Below are positions 8,658 to 16,481 of a stretch of 41,340 bases of DNA, one piece after another. The translations under genes were made by a program, and so were the position numbers. The notes below the pieces were generated by a model, which saw only the letters and a list, made by a program, of their open reading frames with translations, searched no databases and had not been told where the DNA came from. This DNA comes from CAYRPN01 sp964426135 (GTDB lineage Bacteria; Planctomycetota; Phycisphaerae; Phycisphaerales; Phycisphaeraceae). Numbering within the stretch: position 1 is the stretch's first letter; each line of letters starts with the position of its first letter. Location of the stretch: positions 1-41,340 of the forward strand of contig CAYRPN010000047.1 in NCBI GenBank assembly GCA_964426135.1, read 5' to 3'.

Positions 8658-8670
8658 GTGCGGCCTCCTC

Positions 8671-8802
8671 ATTTAGCCGGCGGGCTTGCCCGTCGAGGAC
8701 TCTCGAACGACGCGCCACTTGCAGACAACCAATCGGCTTGGGTGAATCCGAACACAACAGTCAGCCCCGGGCGTTCACGGCGGGCAAGCCCGCCGGCTAA
8801 AT
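8671..8802. repeat. Paired hairpin repeat family C, copy 1
   Basis: Inverted arms TTTAGCCGGCGGGCTTGCCC (left) and GGGCAAGCCCGCCGGCTAAA (right) surround a spacer of about 80 bp. Each arm folds alone (CGGCGGGC/GCCCGCCG; the left arm has one mismatch). The element fills the whole gap between the two hydrolase genes and ends against the stop codon of the upstream one. Confidence 0.9.
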
Positions 8803-10865
8803 CACTTCTCTTCCTTCTTCACTTTCCAGTTCTCATCAAAGAACCCCGCCGCCTTGATCGTGCCGGGGCTGAACGCGTCCGGGTCCTTGTCCAGCCCGAC
8901 GATCGCCCAGTCCGGCAACTTGGGCGTCTGCTGACTGTTGGTGCGATCGTGCCCTTCGCGGAAGGTGGGGCCGGAGTTGAGAATCACGCGTCGAAGCTGT
9001 GTCGATGCTTGTTCATCAGGATCTCGCGGGCATGCAGGCCAAAATAAGATTGGAATGTGATTTGAAGCAGTGAATGTATGCTCTCCGATGGACACGCGAT
9101 CAGCGCTCCATTGCAGAGGCATGCCGCCAATCAACGTCAGTTGCTTGCCGAAGTCCTTGATGACTTGATTGGACTCAGGATCACCCCACAAAATGAGATT
9201 GAAATCAAACTGATCTTTGTTGCTGAGCTCGGTATCTTTCTTGATTCGGCAATTGCCACGAAAAAGCTCTCTCCACCGGCGCAGAAAGCGAGACTGCTCG
9301 AACTTCACCCACCGCTGGACGCGCTCGTTCGTGAATTCTCCCGTTGGAAGCACAACAACGAAGGGATGCATGAATGCAGCATCAATCGGTCCAGCCCATT
9401 GCGGATAGCGCTGCGATTCTCCCCGTTCATCTCCTTTTGGTACTTTCCATGCATCTCCATGTTTTATCAAGGACACAGAAGGATAATCCCCGGATGCTTC
9501 TGCGCTCAACGTCTGCCCATCAATCGTCACTGCGACCTTGCTTATCTTGCCCCTTGCGCTTGGCGCAAGGCGCAGTTCCAACTCGCAGATATTTTGTGTT
9601 GTCACCGCGACCGTTGCTTCATTCTTCCATTCCGCGTCGACCCAACTATCCTCCCACTCTTGCTTGATCCACGCACTGACCCAGTAATGCCTGGCGTACG
9701 ACATCGTCCGCGTCTGCAAGCTCACCTTCTTGGGCCACTTGTCTCTCCCCTTCTCCACCGCCGCCTTGATCTCCGCCAGCACCTGCTCCTTCGCCTTCGC
9801 CTCATACTTATGCTCCACCCCCGGCCCGATGATGTGGCGCAGTTCGCGGCCCTCCGCCTTGAATGCCTCAGCCATCAGGTCGGCCGCCTGCTTCTGCTTG
9901 TCGTTCTCCCCGCTGTAGGCGATCACCGGCACATTGAATAAATTGCGCGTGTAGCACGGCACGTCGTACCAGCCCCACAATTTCTGCTCGTACCAGGCGG
10001 GATATTTGTCCGGCGTGAGCTTGTTGTACTTGGCCGTCTCCACAAACCCCGCGCCGGCGTGGACGACGCAGAACCTGTCCGCGTAATGCGCACCGATGTG
10101 CCAGGCCCCCGCCCCGCCCATGCTGAAACCCGCCAGCGCGATGCGGTCTTCGTCAATCTTGTACCGCTTCTTCACGCTCTCGATCGCGTCGAGCACGTCG
10201 ATCTCGCCGGCGAACTTGAAGCCGATCGTGCCGCGCCCGTAAGGATGCAGCGTGATGCACCAGTCGGGCGCGAACTCGCCCTTGTTCTTCTCGCGGTTGG
10301 CGATGAAGTGCAGATCGGTTTCCTTGTCGCCCCGGCCGTGGAGCCAGACGAGCAGCGGCACTGGTTTGGTGAGGTCGAGATTCTCGGGGATGTGCAAGCC
10401 GTAGGGTTGGACGGAGTCGTCGATGTCGCTGCGGTAGCCGCGGACGATGAGGCCGCGCTTGAGTTGCCAGGATGGGCCGATGCTCGTCTGAGCCGCGGTC
10501 AACGTGGGATTCTGCTTCAACTCCTCAAGCCTGTTGTGCGCCGTGATGAGCGCGGCGTGCGCCTTGGCGACGTCCTTCGTCACATCGTAAAACTCATCGA
10601 AGTCGAGGGCCCACCGGACCGCCTTCGTGTAGGCCTCGACATCCGGCTTCAGTTCCGCGTCGAGCTTCGCCTCGGCGAGCGCCTTCGTCACCTCCGCCAG
10701 CCGCGCCTCGAGCTTGTCGCGATGGGATTGGCCGATGTCGACGCCCTTGGGCGGCAGCAGTCGTTCGATCGGCTTGATCGGCGGGAGTTTGTCCTCTGCG
10801 GAAACGGAACCCGCCGCGGCGAGATTGGCCGCGATCAGCGCGCATACGATGAGGCGTGCGTTCAT
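8802..10865 (-). CDS. Secreted esterase/peptidase-like alpha/beta hydrolase (687 aa)
   Basis: A signal peptide (1-23) is followed by a helical region (40-120), then a prolyl-oligopeptidase/PHB-depolymerase-like hydrolase domain. Visible elements are the oxyanion-loop WLHGRGD (174-180), nucleophile Ser248 in GFSMGG, Asp322 in SGEND, and His352 in GVEHKY. The C-terminal third (380-687) is probably a beta-rich accessory domain of unknown role. Base use changes inside the gene: about 9000-9700, coding the C-terminal part, is clearly more AT-rich with less favoured codons than the catalytic part. It likely works outside the cytoplasm on plant or algal esters, with the neighbouring esterase (inference from context). 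Confidence 0.85.
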   Translation of the reverse strand: MNARLIVCALIAANLAAAGSVSAEDKLPPIKPIERLLPPKGVDIGQSHRDKLEARLAEVTKALAEAKLDAELKPDVEAYTKAVRWALDFDEFYDVTKDVAKAHAALITAHNRLEELKQNPTLTAAQTSIGPSWQLKRGLIVRGYRSDIDDSVQPYGLHIPENLDLTKPVPLLVWLHGRGDKETDLHFIANREKNKGEFAPDWCITLHPYGRGTIGFKFAGEIDVLDAIESVKKRYKIDEDRIALAGFSMGGAGAWHIGAHYADRFCVVHAGAGFVETAKYNKLTPDKYPAWYEQKLWGWYDVPCYTRNLFNVPVIAYSGENDKQKQAADLMAEAFKAEGRELRHIIGPGVEHKYEAKAKEQVLAEIKAAVEKGRDKWPKKVSLQTRTMSYARHYWVSAWIKQEWEDSWVDAEWKNEATVAVTTQNICELELRLAPSARGKISKVAVTIDGQTLSAEASGDYPSVSLIKHGDAWKVPKGDERGESQRYPQWAGPIDAAFMHPFVVVLPTGEFTNERVQRWVKFEQSRFLRRWRELFRGNCRIKKDTELSNKDQFDFNLILWGDPESNQVIKDFGKQLTLIGGMPLQWSADRVSIGEHTFTASNHIPILFWPACPRDPDEQASTQLRRVILNSGPTFREGHDRTNSQQTPKLPDWAIVGLDKDPDAFSPGTIKAAGFFDENWKVKKEEK

Positions 10866-10997
10866 GCGTCTTCACCCGTTCAGCCGCCGAGCCTTGTTCG
10901 GCGTGGTGCGTCGAAACTGCCTGCGAAGGTGATCCAGTGTAATCACCCGGGGGTTGTTCGGAGCATCGTTCTGTGGCGCGTTTGCTGCGCGGCGGCC

Positions 10998-11025
10998 GCG
11001 TCGAGCAAGGCTCGACGGCTAAACT
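10998..11025. repeat. Family C-like hairpin GTCGAGC...GCTCGAC
   Basis: GTCGAGCAAGGCTCGACGGC followed by TAAAC: stem GTCGAGC/GCTCGAC with a short loop and the GGCTAAAC edge typical of family C. It sits immediately before the HEAT-repeat gene start. Confidence 0.6.
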
Positions 11026-11029
11026 ATCG

Positions 11030-12073
11030 ATGGAATCGCACACCGTGCCGCATCGATCTCTTGGCATCCTGCTGGCAACGATGGGGCTTCTCGCCTCCAC
11101 TGCCGCGGCCTCCAACGCCGCGGCGCGCGATAACATCCCCATTACCGATCTATTGAAGACGCTCGCTCACCCGGATCACGCCGAGCGCATGCGGGCGCAG
11201 CGGGAACTGGCCGATCGCGGCAAAGAGGCGATCGCCCCGCTCAAGTCGCTGCTTGCCGACAAGTCGCAGAAGACATCCGCCCGGATTCACGCGTTGTGGG
11301 CCCTGTTCGCGATCGCCGAGCGGCACGCCGATTTCGATCCGACGCCGGCGTTCGTCACCGCGTTGCACAACGGCCCCGACGATCTGCGTGCCCAGGCCGC
11401 CCGCGCGATCGGCTCCGCGCGGCTGAAGGGCGAAGGCGTGGTGAAAGGCCTGATCCACCGGGCCCGCAACGACAAGAATGCGTTCGTCCGGATGTACGCG
11501 GCGGCCGCCCTGGGGCGCATCGGCGACAAGGCCGCCGCCACCGACCTGCTGGCGAGCCTCGATGACGAGGATGAAGTCGCCCGCTTCGCCAAGGTGCTGG
11601 CACTTCGCGTGATCAACGCGTGGGACACGGCGCCGGCGTTTCTCAATGCTGCGGAGGAACGCGTGCGCCAAGGCGCCGTGTGGGCGCTCACCGGCGTGTA
11701 CGACGAGACGGCGGTCGCCGCGCTGGCGCAGGCCGCGATGGAAAATCCTTACAACGAAGTGCGTATCGCGGCGATCGAGGCGCTTGCTCAGGTACACCGC
11801 ACGCGGGGTTGGGTTGGGCGGACTGCCGCGAACGAGCCGCGTCCGCGGCGCGTGCCGTGGGCAAGTACGGACAAGGTGGCCGCGACGTTGCGCTTGCAAC
11901 TGACGGACGCGAACGAGAAGGTACGCATCGCTGCGATTCGGGCGCAGGAGAAAATGCAGGACGGTGAATCGCTCGCCACGCTGCGCGAACTTGCGGCGAA
12001 GGATGCCAGTGCCGCGGTACGACAGGAGGCAAAGCGTGTGCTGGAGGCGGTCGATTCGCGCAATGCGCGGTGA
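11030..12073 (+). CDS. Exported HEAT-repeat protein (347 aa)
   Basis: After a signal peptide (about residues 1-30) the protein consists of HEAT/PBS-type alpha-helical repeats of about 30 residues, e.g. DPTPAFVTALHNGPDDLRAQAARAIG-like units, FVRMYAAAALGRIGDKAAA and KVRIAAIRAQEKMQDGESLA. Such repeats are protein-interaction scaffolds; no catalytic residues are seen. The ATG at 11030 places the hydrophobic segment near the N-terminus; no strong Shine-Dalgarno is visible, and a family C hairpin abuts the start. It is divergent from the hydrolase gene at 10865. Planctomycetes carry many such exported HEAT proteins; the target is unknown. Confidence 0.8.
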   Translation: MESHTVPHRSLGILLATMGLLASTAAASNAAARDNIPITDLLKTLAHPDHAERMRAQRELADRGKEAIAPLKSLLADKSQKTSARIHALWALFAIAERHADFDPTPAFVTALHNGPDDLRAQAARAIGSARLKGEGVVKGLIHRARNDKNAFVRMYAAAALGRIGDKAAATDLLASLDDEDEVARFAKVLALRVINAWDTAPAFLNAAEERVRQGAVWALTGVYDETAVAALAQAAMENPYNEVRIAAIEALAQVHRTRGWVGRTAANEPRPRRVPWASTDKVAATLRLQLTDANEKVRIAAIRAQEKMQDGESLATLRELAAKDASAAVRQEAKRVLEAVDSRNAR

Positions 12074-12181
12074 TCATGCGGAACTGTCGCGGTTTCTCAC
12101 CACGAACATGTTTCGTCCGAGCCGCGAAGATGGAGCGAGCAGGAACCGCAGCATGCAAGGGAGTCCGGGGCACCCGCTCGC

Positions 12182-12306
12182 TTAGGAATGGGACCGAAAT
12201 AAGTTCCCCATTTAGCCGGCGGGCTTGCCCGCCGAGACACCCTCGGCGGGCAAGCCCGCCGGCTAAATGGGGGACCGCCAATTCGTGAAGTTATTTCGGG
12301 CCCGCT
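12182..12306. repeat. Composite palindrome family A, copy 4, carrying family C as cargo
   Basis: Outer arms are AGGAATGGGACCGAAATAAG (left) and GAAGTTATTTCGGGCC (right). Inside is a complete family C pair, TTTAGCCGGCGGGCTTGCCC ... GGGCAAGCCCGCCGGCTAAA, with almost no spacer. Left of it, at 12118-12178, are remnants of a GAGCCGCGAAG...GCGAGC repeat, echoed by CTCGCTTACGCTTCGCGGCT at about 12305. Confidence 0.85.
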
Positions 12307-12372
12307 CGCTTACGCTTCGCGGCTCGGACAAGGCGTCCCCCGGCGGAGCCGGAGGCTAATGGATACCGTCGT

Positions 12373-12843
12373 TCACATCGGCTTACCGCCGGTGTTGTCC
12401 ACAACCCAGTTGGCGGCGGCGCGCTCGTAGTTCATCAGTTCCTCGGGCTTGAAGAAGATGCCCAGTTCGGTCTTGGCGGCTTCCTCGCTGTCGGAGCCGT
12501 GGATGAGGTTGAACGACTTGCTGGAGCCGAAGTCGCCTCGGATCGTGCCGGGCGGGGCTTCGTAGCCGGCGGTCGGGCCCATCATCAAACGGGCGGCGGC
12601 GATGGCGCTCTTGCCGCGGATCGCCAGCACCAGCACGGGCGAGCTGGTCATGAACTTCACCAGGCTCGGATAAAAAGGCTTGCTCACGTGGGCGGCGTAG
12701 TGCTTGTCCGCCATCTCGCGCGTGATGGTGATCATCTTGGCGCCGATGATGGTCATGCCCTTGTTCTCAAAGCGGCTGATGATTTCGCCCATCAGGCCTC
12801 GCTGCACGCCGTCGGGTTTTACGATGATCAGGGTGGTCTGCAT
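12373..12843 (-). CDS. ndk: Nucleoside diphosphate kinase
   Basis: Ndk transfers the gamma phosphate between nucleoside triphosphates and diphosphates through a phospho-histidine. The 156-aa protein has Lys9 in IIVKPDGVQRG, the active-site His115 in NLIHGSDS, and the MMGPT and GTIRGDF motifs that shape the nucleotide site. Length is normal, with about ten extra C-terminal residues. The ATG at 12843 is preceded by AAAAGGAAC. A plausible sigma-70-type promoter lies just upstream. Monocistronic by spacing. Confidence 0.97.
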   Translation of the reverse strand: MQTTLIIVKPDGVQRGLMGEIISRFENKGMTIIGAKMITITREMADKHYAAHVSKPFYPSLVKFMTSSPVLVLAIRGKSAIAAARLMMGPTAGYEAPPGTIRGDFGSSKSFNLIHGSDSEEAAKTELGIFFKPEELMNYERAAANWVVDNTGGKPM

Positions 12844-12893
12844 GATGTTCCTTTTCTCGTCGAGGTTGGCCGCCGGTGTCTGGCGGGGTGACC

Positions 12894-12922
12894 TTTATGC
12901 CCGAAATCGAAGGGATTGGCAA
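12894..12922 (-). promoter_or_regulatory. Candidate sigma-70-type promoter of ndk
   Basis: On the minus strand, TTGCCA (12922-12917) and CATAAA (12899-12894) are separated by exactly 17 bp. This would give a leader of about 45 nt before the ndk ATG. It is the best -35/-10 pair I found in the window. Confidence 0.5.
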
Positions 12923-12940
12923 GCGGGGACGGCGGCGGGC

Positions 12941-13094
12941 AATGTCGAATGACGGAATGTCTAATGAGTGACGAATGGGCGAATGACGAATGACAAATGC
13001 TGCGACGCGTTGCGGTTCCCGTTCGTCTTTCGAGCTTCGTCATTTGGGCTTCATTCGTCATTTCTGGCTTTTCGTCATTCGACATTTCCTTGAG
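12941..13094. repeat. Inverted repeat family H (AATGTCGAATGACG / CGTCATTCGACATT)
   Basis: Outer arms AATGTCGAATGACGGAATG and its inverted partner near 13070-13088 enclose reiterated GAATGACGAATGACAAATG units and their reverse complement, around a GC-rich core at 13000-13015. It fills most of the gap between ndk and the flavoprotein gene. Confidence 0.8.
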
Positions 13095-13106
13095 CGACTT
13101 GGGCAT

Positions 13107-13139
13107 GGTGCGTCCGCGCCGAGCCTTGACGCACCCTAC
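13107..13139 (-). repeat. Family B singlet that supplies a stop codon
   Basis: A single B arm on the minus strand: GTAGGGTGCGTCAAGGCTCG and onward to GACGCACC. Its TAG (13138-13136) is the stop codon of the flavoprotein gene. No inverted partner is adjacent. Confidence 0.85.
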
Positions 13140-14617
13140 GGCGATTGCAGCGCCTTCGCCGCCGCGGTGCCCGCGATGTGGCCGGTGGACCAGGCCCACT
13201 GGAAGTTGAAGCCGCCGATGCGGCCGTCGCAGTCGAGGATTTCGCCGGCGAGGTAGAGGCCGGGCACGAGACGGGACTGCATGTCGCGGTAATGGACTTC
13301 GCTCAGGGGCACGCCGCCGGCGGTGACTTCGGCGTAGTTCCAGCCGCGGTCGCCGGTGACGGGCAGGACGAGTTCGGTGAGCAGGTGCACGAGTTGTCGC
13401 CGAGCCTCGCGCGGGAGCTGGCCGATGGGTAGCGCGGGGTTGATCGGTGGAGAACTCTGGTGCTCCGGCAGGCGAGCCTGAAGCCCGCCTGCCTGCGTCA
13501 ACAACGCCTCGACCAAGCGCTGCGGCAGAGGCTCGCTCATCACCGAGGCGATGGTGCGCCGCGGCTGGCGCTGGGCCAGGTCGATGAACAGACGATCCAC
13601 CGCGGTGTGATCGCGGCCTGGAAAAAACGAACAGCGCAGCACCGGCGACCGGCCCTGTGCATTCGCCATCACCCAGTGCCGGCTCGCGTCCATCGCCACC
13701 GGCCCGCTGATGCCGAAGTGCGTGAACAGCAGGCTGCCGGTGCGACGATCGATGAGTGAAAGTTTCGGTCGTGCAGGATTGTCAGTCCCCCTCACCGCAG
13801 CCCTCTCCTCCAACCGGGGGACCGAGCCGGTGGCGAGGGGGACGGAGGCGAAGGTTGATAGTTCCACCTCGCACGAAAGGCCGGAGACCGCGGCGTGAAA
13901 GAACGCGGGATCGAGCAGCAGCGGCACCAGCGCGGGGCAGGTGGGCATCACGGTGTGGCCCAGTGATTGAGCGAGCGTGAAGCCCGCGCCGTCGCTGCCG
14001 GTCTTGGGCAATGACTTGCCGCCGGCGGCGAGGATGACGCGATGGGCAATCAGTTCGCCATGCGAATGCGTGATGCGGAAGTGAGAGTGCGCGGGAAGTT
14101 GAGCGGGTGAGGCGGTGAACGGGTCAGAGCGTGATGAGACAGATGCGAGAGAGGATTCACTCGCGATTGACGGTGCTTGCGACGATTCGCCCATAATGCA
14201 TTCGATGGCGTGGACGCGGTGGTCTTGAAGAATCTCCACGCCCAGTGCCTTGCATCGCTCGGTCAGCGCGCCAAGCACAGTGCGGGCGGAATCGGTCACG
14301 GGAAACAGCTTGCCCGTTTCCTCCTGCTTCAGCGTCACGCCCATCGACTCGAACCAGCGCACGGCTTCGCGCTGGCCGAATGCGGCGAGCACGTGGCGGA
14401 CGAATGTTTTCGGCGCGTTGAAATCGGCGGGCGTGACGGAAGCATGCGTGACATTGCATCGCGATCCGCCGGAGACGAGGATCTTCGCACCGATGTGACG
14501 AGCGCCGTCGAGCAGCGCGACACTGCCCCGTCCGGCGATTTCCTGGGCCGCGAAGATACCAGCCGCCAGGCCCGCCGCACCCGCTCCGATCACCGCGATG
14601 TCCGCCAGGTCAGGCAT
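13136..14617 (-). CDS. HI0933/BaiN-family flavoprotein (493 aa)
   Basis: An NAD(P)/FAD-dependent oxidoreductase of the HI0933 (YhiN/BaiN) family: FAD-binding GAGAAGLAAG (11-20), the family motif SGGSRCNVTH (49-58), VILAAGGKSLPKTGSDG in the middle, and a C-terminal GLYLAGEILDCDGRIGGFNFQWAWSTG-type FAD closure. Typical members are near 400 aa; this one is longer because of at least three inserts: a Ser-rich stretch (about 155-185), a segment near 259-278 from a family D repeat, and one near 375-384 from a hairpin repeat. The reading frame is intact through all of them. The physiological substrate of most family members is unclear. Its stop codon lies inside a family B repeat. Confidence 0.88.
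   Translation of the reverse strand: MPDLADIAVIGAGAAGLAAGIFAAQEIAGRGSVALLDGARHIGAKILVSGGSRCNVTHASVTPADFNAPKTFVRHVLAAFGQREAVRWFESMGVTLKQEETGKLFPVTDSARTVLGALTERCKALGVEILQDHRVHAIECIMGESSQAPSIASESSLASVSSRSDPFTASPAQLPAHSHFRITHSHGELIAHRVILAAGGKSLPKTGSDGAGFTLAQSLGHTVMPTCPALVPLLLDPAFFHAAVSGLSCEVELSTFASVPLATGSVPRLEERAAVRGTDNPARPKLSLIDRRTGSLLFTHFGISGPVAMDASRHWVMANAQGRSPVLRCSFFPGRDHTAVDRLFIDLAQRQPRRTIASVMSEPLPQRLVEALLTQAGGLQARLPEHQSSPPINPALPIGQLPREARRQLVHLLTELVLPVTGDRGWNYAEVTAGGVPLSEVHYRDMQSRLVPGLYLAGEILDCDGRIGGFNFQWAWSTGHIAGTAAAKALQSP
13466..13493. repeat. Hairpin repeat inside the flavoprotein gene
   Basis: GGCAGGCGAGCCTGAAGCCC followed by GCCTGCC: a stem of GCAGGCGAGC against GCCCGCCTGC with one mismatch. 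It codes in frame for the segment AGGLQARLP. It looks like a short palindromic repeat absorbed into the coding sequence. Confidence 0.5.
13786..13843. repeat. Partial family D repeat inside the flavoprotein gene
   Basis: CCCCTCACCGCAGCCCTCTC matches the family D arm CCCTCACCCCAGCCCTCTCC (as at 22710 and 30765), followed by GGGGGACCGAGCCGGTGGCG, comparable to the D segment around 22625. It adds about 20 residues to the protein without breaking the frame. Confidence 0.65.
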
Positions 14618-14644
14618 GCGAGGCAGGATAGCGGTTGCTCAAGC

Positions 14645-14684
14645 GTGTGCAGGTTTAGGCCCTTAAGGGCCTAAACCTGCACAC
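14645..14684. repeat. Perfect 40-bp palindrome with no loop
   Basis: GTGTGCAGGTTTAGGCCCTT is followed at once by its exact reverse complement. It lies between the flavoprotein gene and the PaaK-like gene. Beside it (14688-14775) is a CTCCTCTACCTCCT-type polypyrimidine tract with no coding potential. There is no T-run, so it is not a standard terminator. Confidence 0.95.
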
Positions 14685-14776
14685 CTTCATGACTCCTCTA
14701 CCTCCATTACCTCCTCTACCTCCTCCCCTCCTCTCCTCTACCTCCTCCCCTCCTCCCCTCCTTCCACCCGCTCCCC

Positions 14777-16159
14777 TCAATCCTCCAACATCAGCTCGCT
14801 GCGATACGCGATGGCTTTGCCTTCCACACGATCGCCCAGTTTCGGATCAAATCGAATGTGCAGCTTCACCTCGCCCAGCACGCGCACCAGCGCCGCCCGG
14901 ATCGCGCTCTCGTCCGGCGTCACGTCAGGCAGCGCCCGCGCGACCAGCTCGCACGCCATGTCCGCGTGCTGCGTGAACGTGTGCAGCAGCAGCGGAAACT
15001 CGCGCAGCAGCCGGGACAGGTCCACCGTGCTCACCGGCGTGCCGTCGGCGGCGCGAATCAGCACGGGCTTGCGGCCCTCCAGATCGACGAAGCGAGGCAT
15101 CGGGTCGCCGCACTCGCATGGCGAAAAATCCATCGCGCCGAAGTCGCCCGTGCGATAGCGGAACAGCGGCACCAGCGGATTGCGCCCGCCGGTGACCATG
15201 ATCTCCCCGCGCTCGCCGGGCGCGGCGCGAGTGCCGTCAGGGCGCACCACTTCCGCAAAAAGATCGTGCGGAAGCAGGTGATACCCGTGCCCCAGTGGAC
15301 ACGCGTAGCCGATCGGGCCGGTCTCCACCATCGAGTACCAGTCGATGACCGGCGCGCCGTACACCTCGCGCAGCTTCTGCTTCAGTTTCGGGCTCATCGC
15401 CACCGATGTCGTGACCAGCGCCGCCGGCTTCGACTCGATGCCCATCCGCATCATCTCGCTGAAGGCGATCGGGTCGCCGCTGAGGAACTTCGGGGCGAAC
15501 TCGCGGAAATATCGCGCCTGACTGCCTTCGCGCGGCCACTCGGTGGGCCGGATGTTCAGCTTGGCGAAGCCCGCGCCGTTCCAGTTGTAAAGCACGGTCG
15601 CATAGGTGTACGTGCGAATCTGCGCCCCCACCAGGAAGCACGCCACGCTCCGATCGTCGAAGCTGGGGCAGTGCCCGTGCCGCGACAGTGCGAACTGAAT
15701 CATCGGTTCGTAGCAGCGCACCGCGATCGGATGATGCGGCACGACGATCGGATGCCCCGTGGTGCCCGCGGTGCGATAGATGATGAGGCGTTCCAGTTCC
15801 TCATCGTCGGGCACAAAATCCCAGGGCTTCAGCGCCAAGTCCGCGCGACTGGTGGTGGGCAGATGCTCCCAGTCTTTTTCCAGATCGACCGCCTCCGGCA
15901 GCGCATCACGCAGAAACGGCACGACGCGGCGCAACCGCTCGAATCGCTCGAGCGTTTCCTGCGACGGCTGTGCGGCACCGGCGCGGCGCCGCGAACGAAG
16001 GCCGTCGGAAAAGGCCTCGATCGCCGGCACATCCTGCAGCCAGAGGCGATCGCCCGTCGCATAGTTGAACCGCGGCGCGTCGGGATGCTGGCGCAGTCGG
16101 CGGATCATCGCTTCGCCGGCGGCCGTCAGCAGCGGAGATCGGGTGTCGTGGATGCTCAT
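14777..16159 (-). CDS. PaaK-like AMP-forming adenylate enzyme (460 aa)
   Basis: The protein resembles phenylacetate-CoA ligase-type (PaaK/CapK) adenylating enzymes. It has the ATP-binding loop TAGTTGHP (130-137), the adenine-contact stretch DWYSMVETGPIG, and RYRTGDFG, whose Asp normally binds ribose. The C-terminal domain is present and carries a late Lys (GKAIAYRSELM). Such enzymes activate an acid with ATP, usually then making a CoA thioester. Substrate unknown; no phenylacetate genes are nearby. The ATG at 16159 is preferred because the preceding 17 codons (to 16210) look like leader sequence. Minus-strand neighbours on both sides are spaced by repeats, so co-transcription is uncertain. 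Confidence 0.75.
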   Translation of the reverse strand: MSIHDTRSPLLTAAGEAMIRRLRQHPDAPRFNYATGDRLWLQDVPAIEAFSDGLRSRRRAGAAQPSQETLERFERLRRVVPFLRDALPEAVDLEKDWEHLPTTSRADLALKPWDFVPDDEELERLIIYRTAGTTGHPIVVPHHPIAVRCYEPMIQFALSRHGHCPSFDDRSVACFLVGAQIRTYTYATVLYNWNGAGFAKLNIRPTEWPREGSQARYFREFAPKFLSGDPIAFSEMMRMGIESKPAALVTTSVAMSPKLKQKLREVYGAPVIDWYSMVETGPIGYACPLGHGYHLLPHDLFAEVVRPDGTRAAPGERGEIMVTGGRNPLVPLFRYRTGDFGAMDFSPCECGDPMPRFVDLEGRKPVLIRAADGTPVSTVDLSRLLREFPLLLHTFTQHADMACELVARALPDVTPDESAIRAALVRVLGEVKLHIRFDPKLGDRVEGKAIAYRSELMLED

Positions 16160-16195
16160 CGGTGGAGCGATAGCGTACCCGATCCACCGCGGACG

Positions 16196-16454
16196 AAAGG
16201 AGCCGCGCACGAAGTAAGCGGGAGGTCTGCTCGCTTAGGAACGGGGCCGAAATAAGTTCCCGATTTGCAAGATTCGAACTCCCCTCCCTTTTAGGGAGGG
16301 GCAGGGGGAGGGTCGGGCGCACTGCATGATTGTGCATGAAATCAGGCAGTTTGCCCGACCCTCCCCTAACCCCTCCCTAAGAGGGAGGGGAATCAGAAAT
16401 GCGAAACGGGGAAGTTATTTCGGCCCCGTTCCTTGCTTCGTGCGCGGCTCTTTT
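16196..16454. repeat. Nested element: family E palindrome enclosing family A copy 2
   Basis: Outermost are E arms (AAAGGAGCCGCGCACGAAGT at 16196 and GCTTCGTGCGCGGCTCTTTT to 16454). Inside are A arms (AGGAACGGGGCCGAAATAAG at 16237; GAAGTTATTTCGGCCCCGTT to 16430). Inside those are two CCCCTCCC/GGGAGGGG hairpins and a central loop. The loop is in the opposite orientation to copy 1 although the flanking hairpins are not. Confidence 0.9.
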
Positions 16455-16481
16455 CGCGGGCAGTCTTCGCAACGACTGCCA

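Noticed and set aside
8658..8672. Earlier ATG for the acetyl-xylan-esterase-like gene
   Set aside because: The AGGAGG ribosome-binding site lies between this ATG and the one at 8657, which fits only the downstream start.
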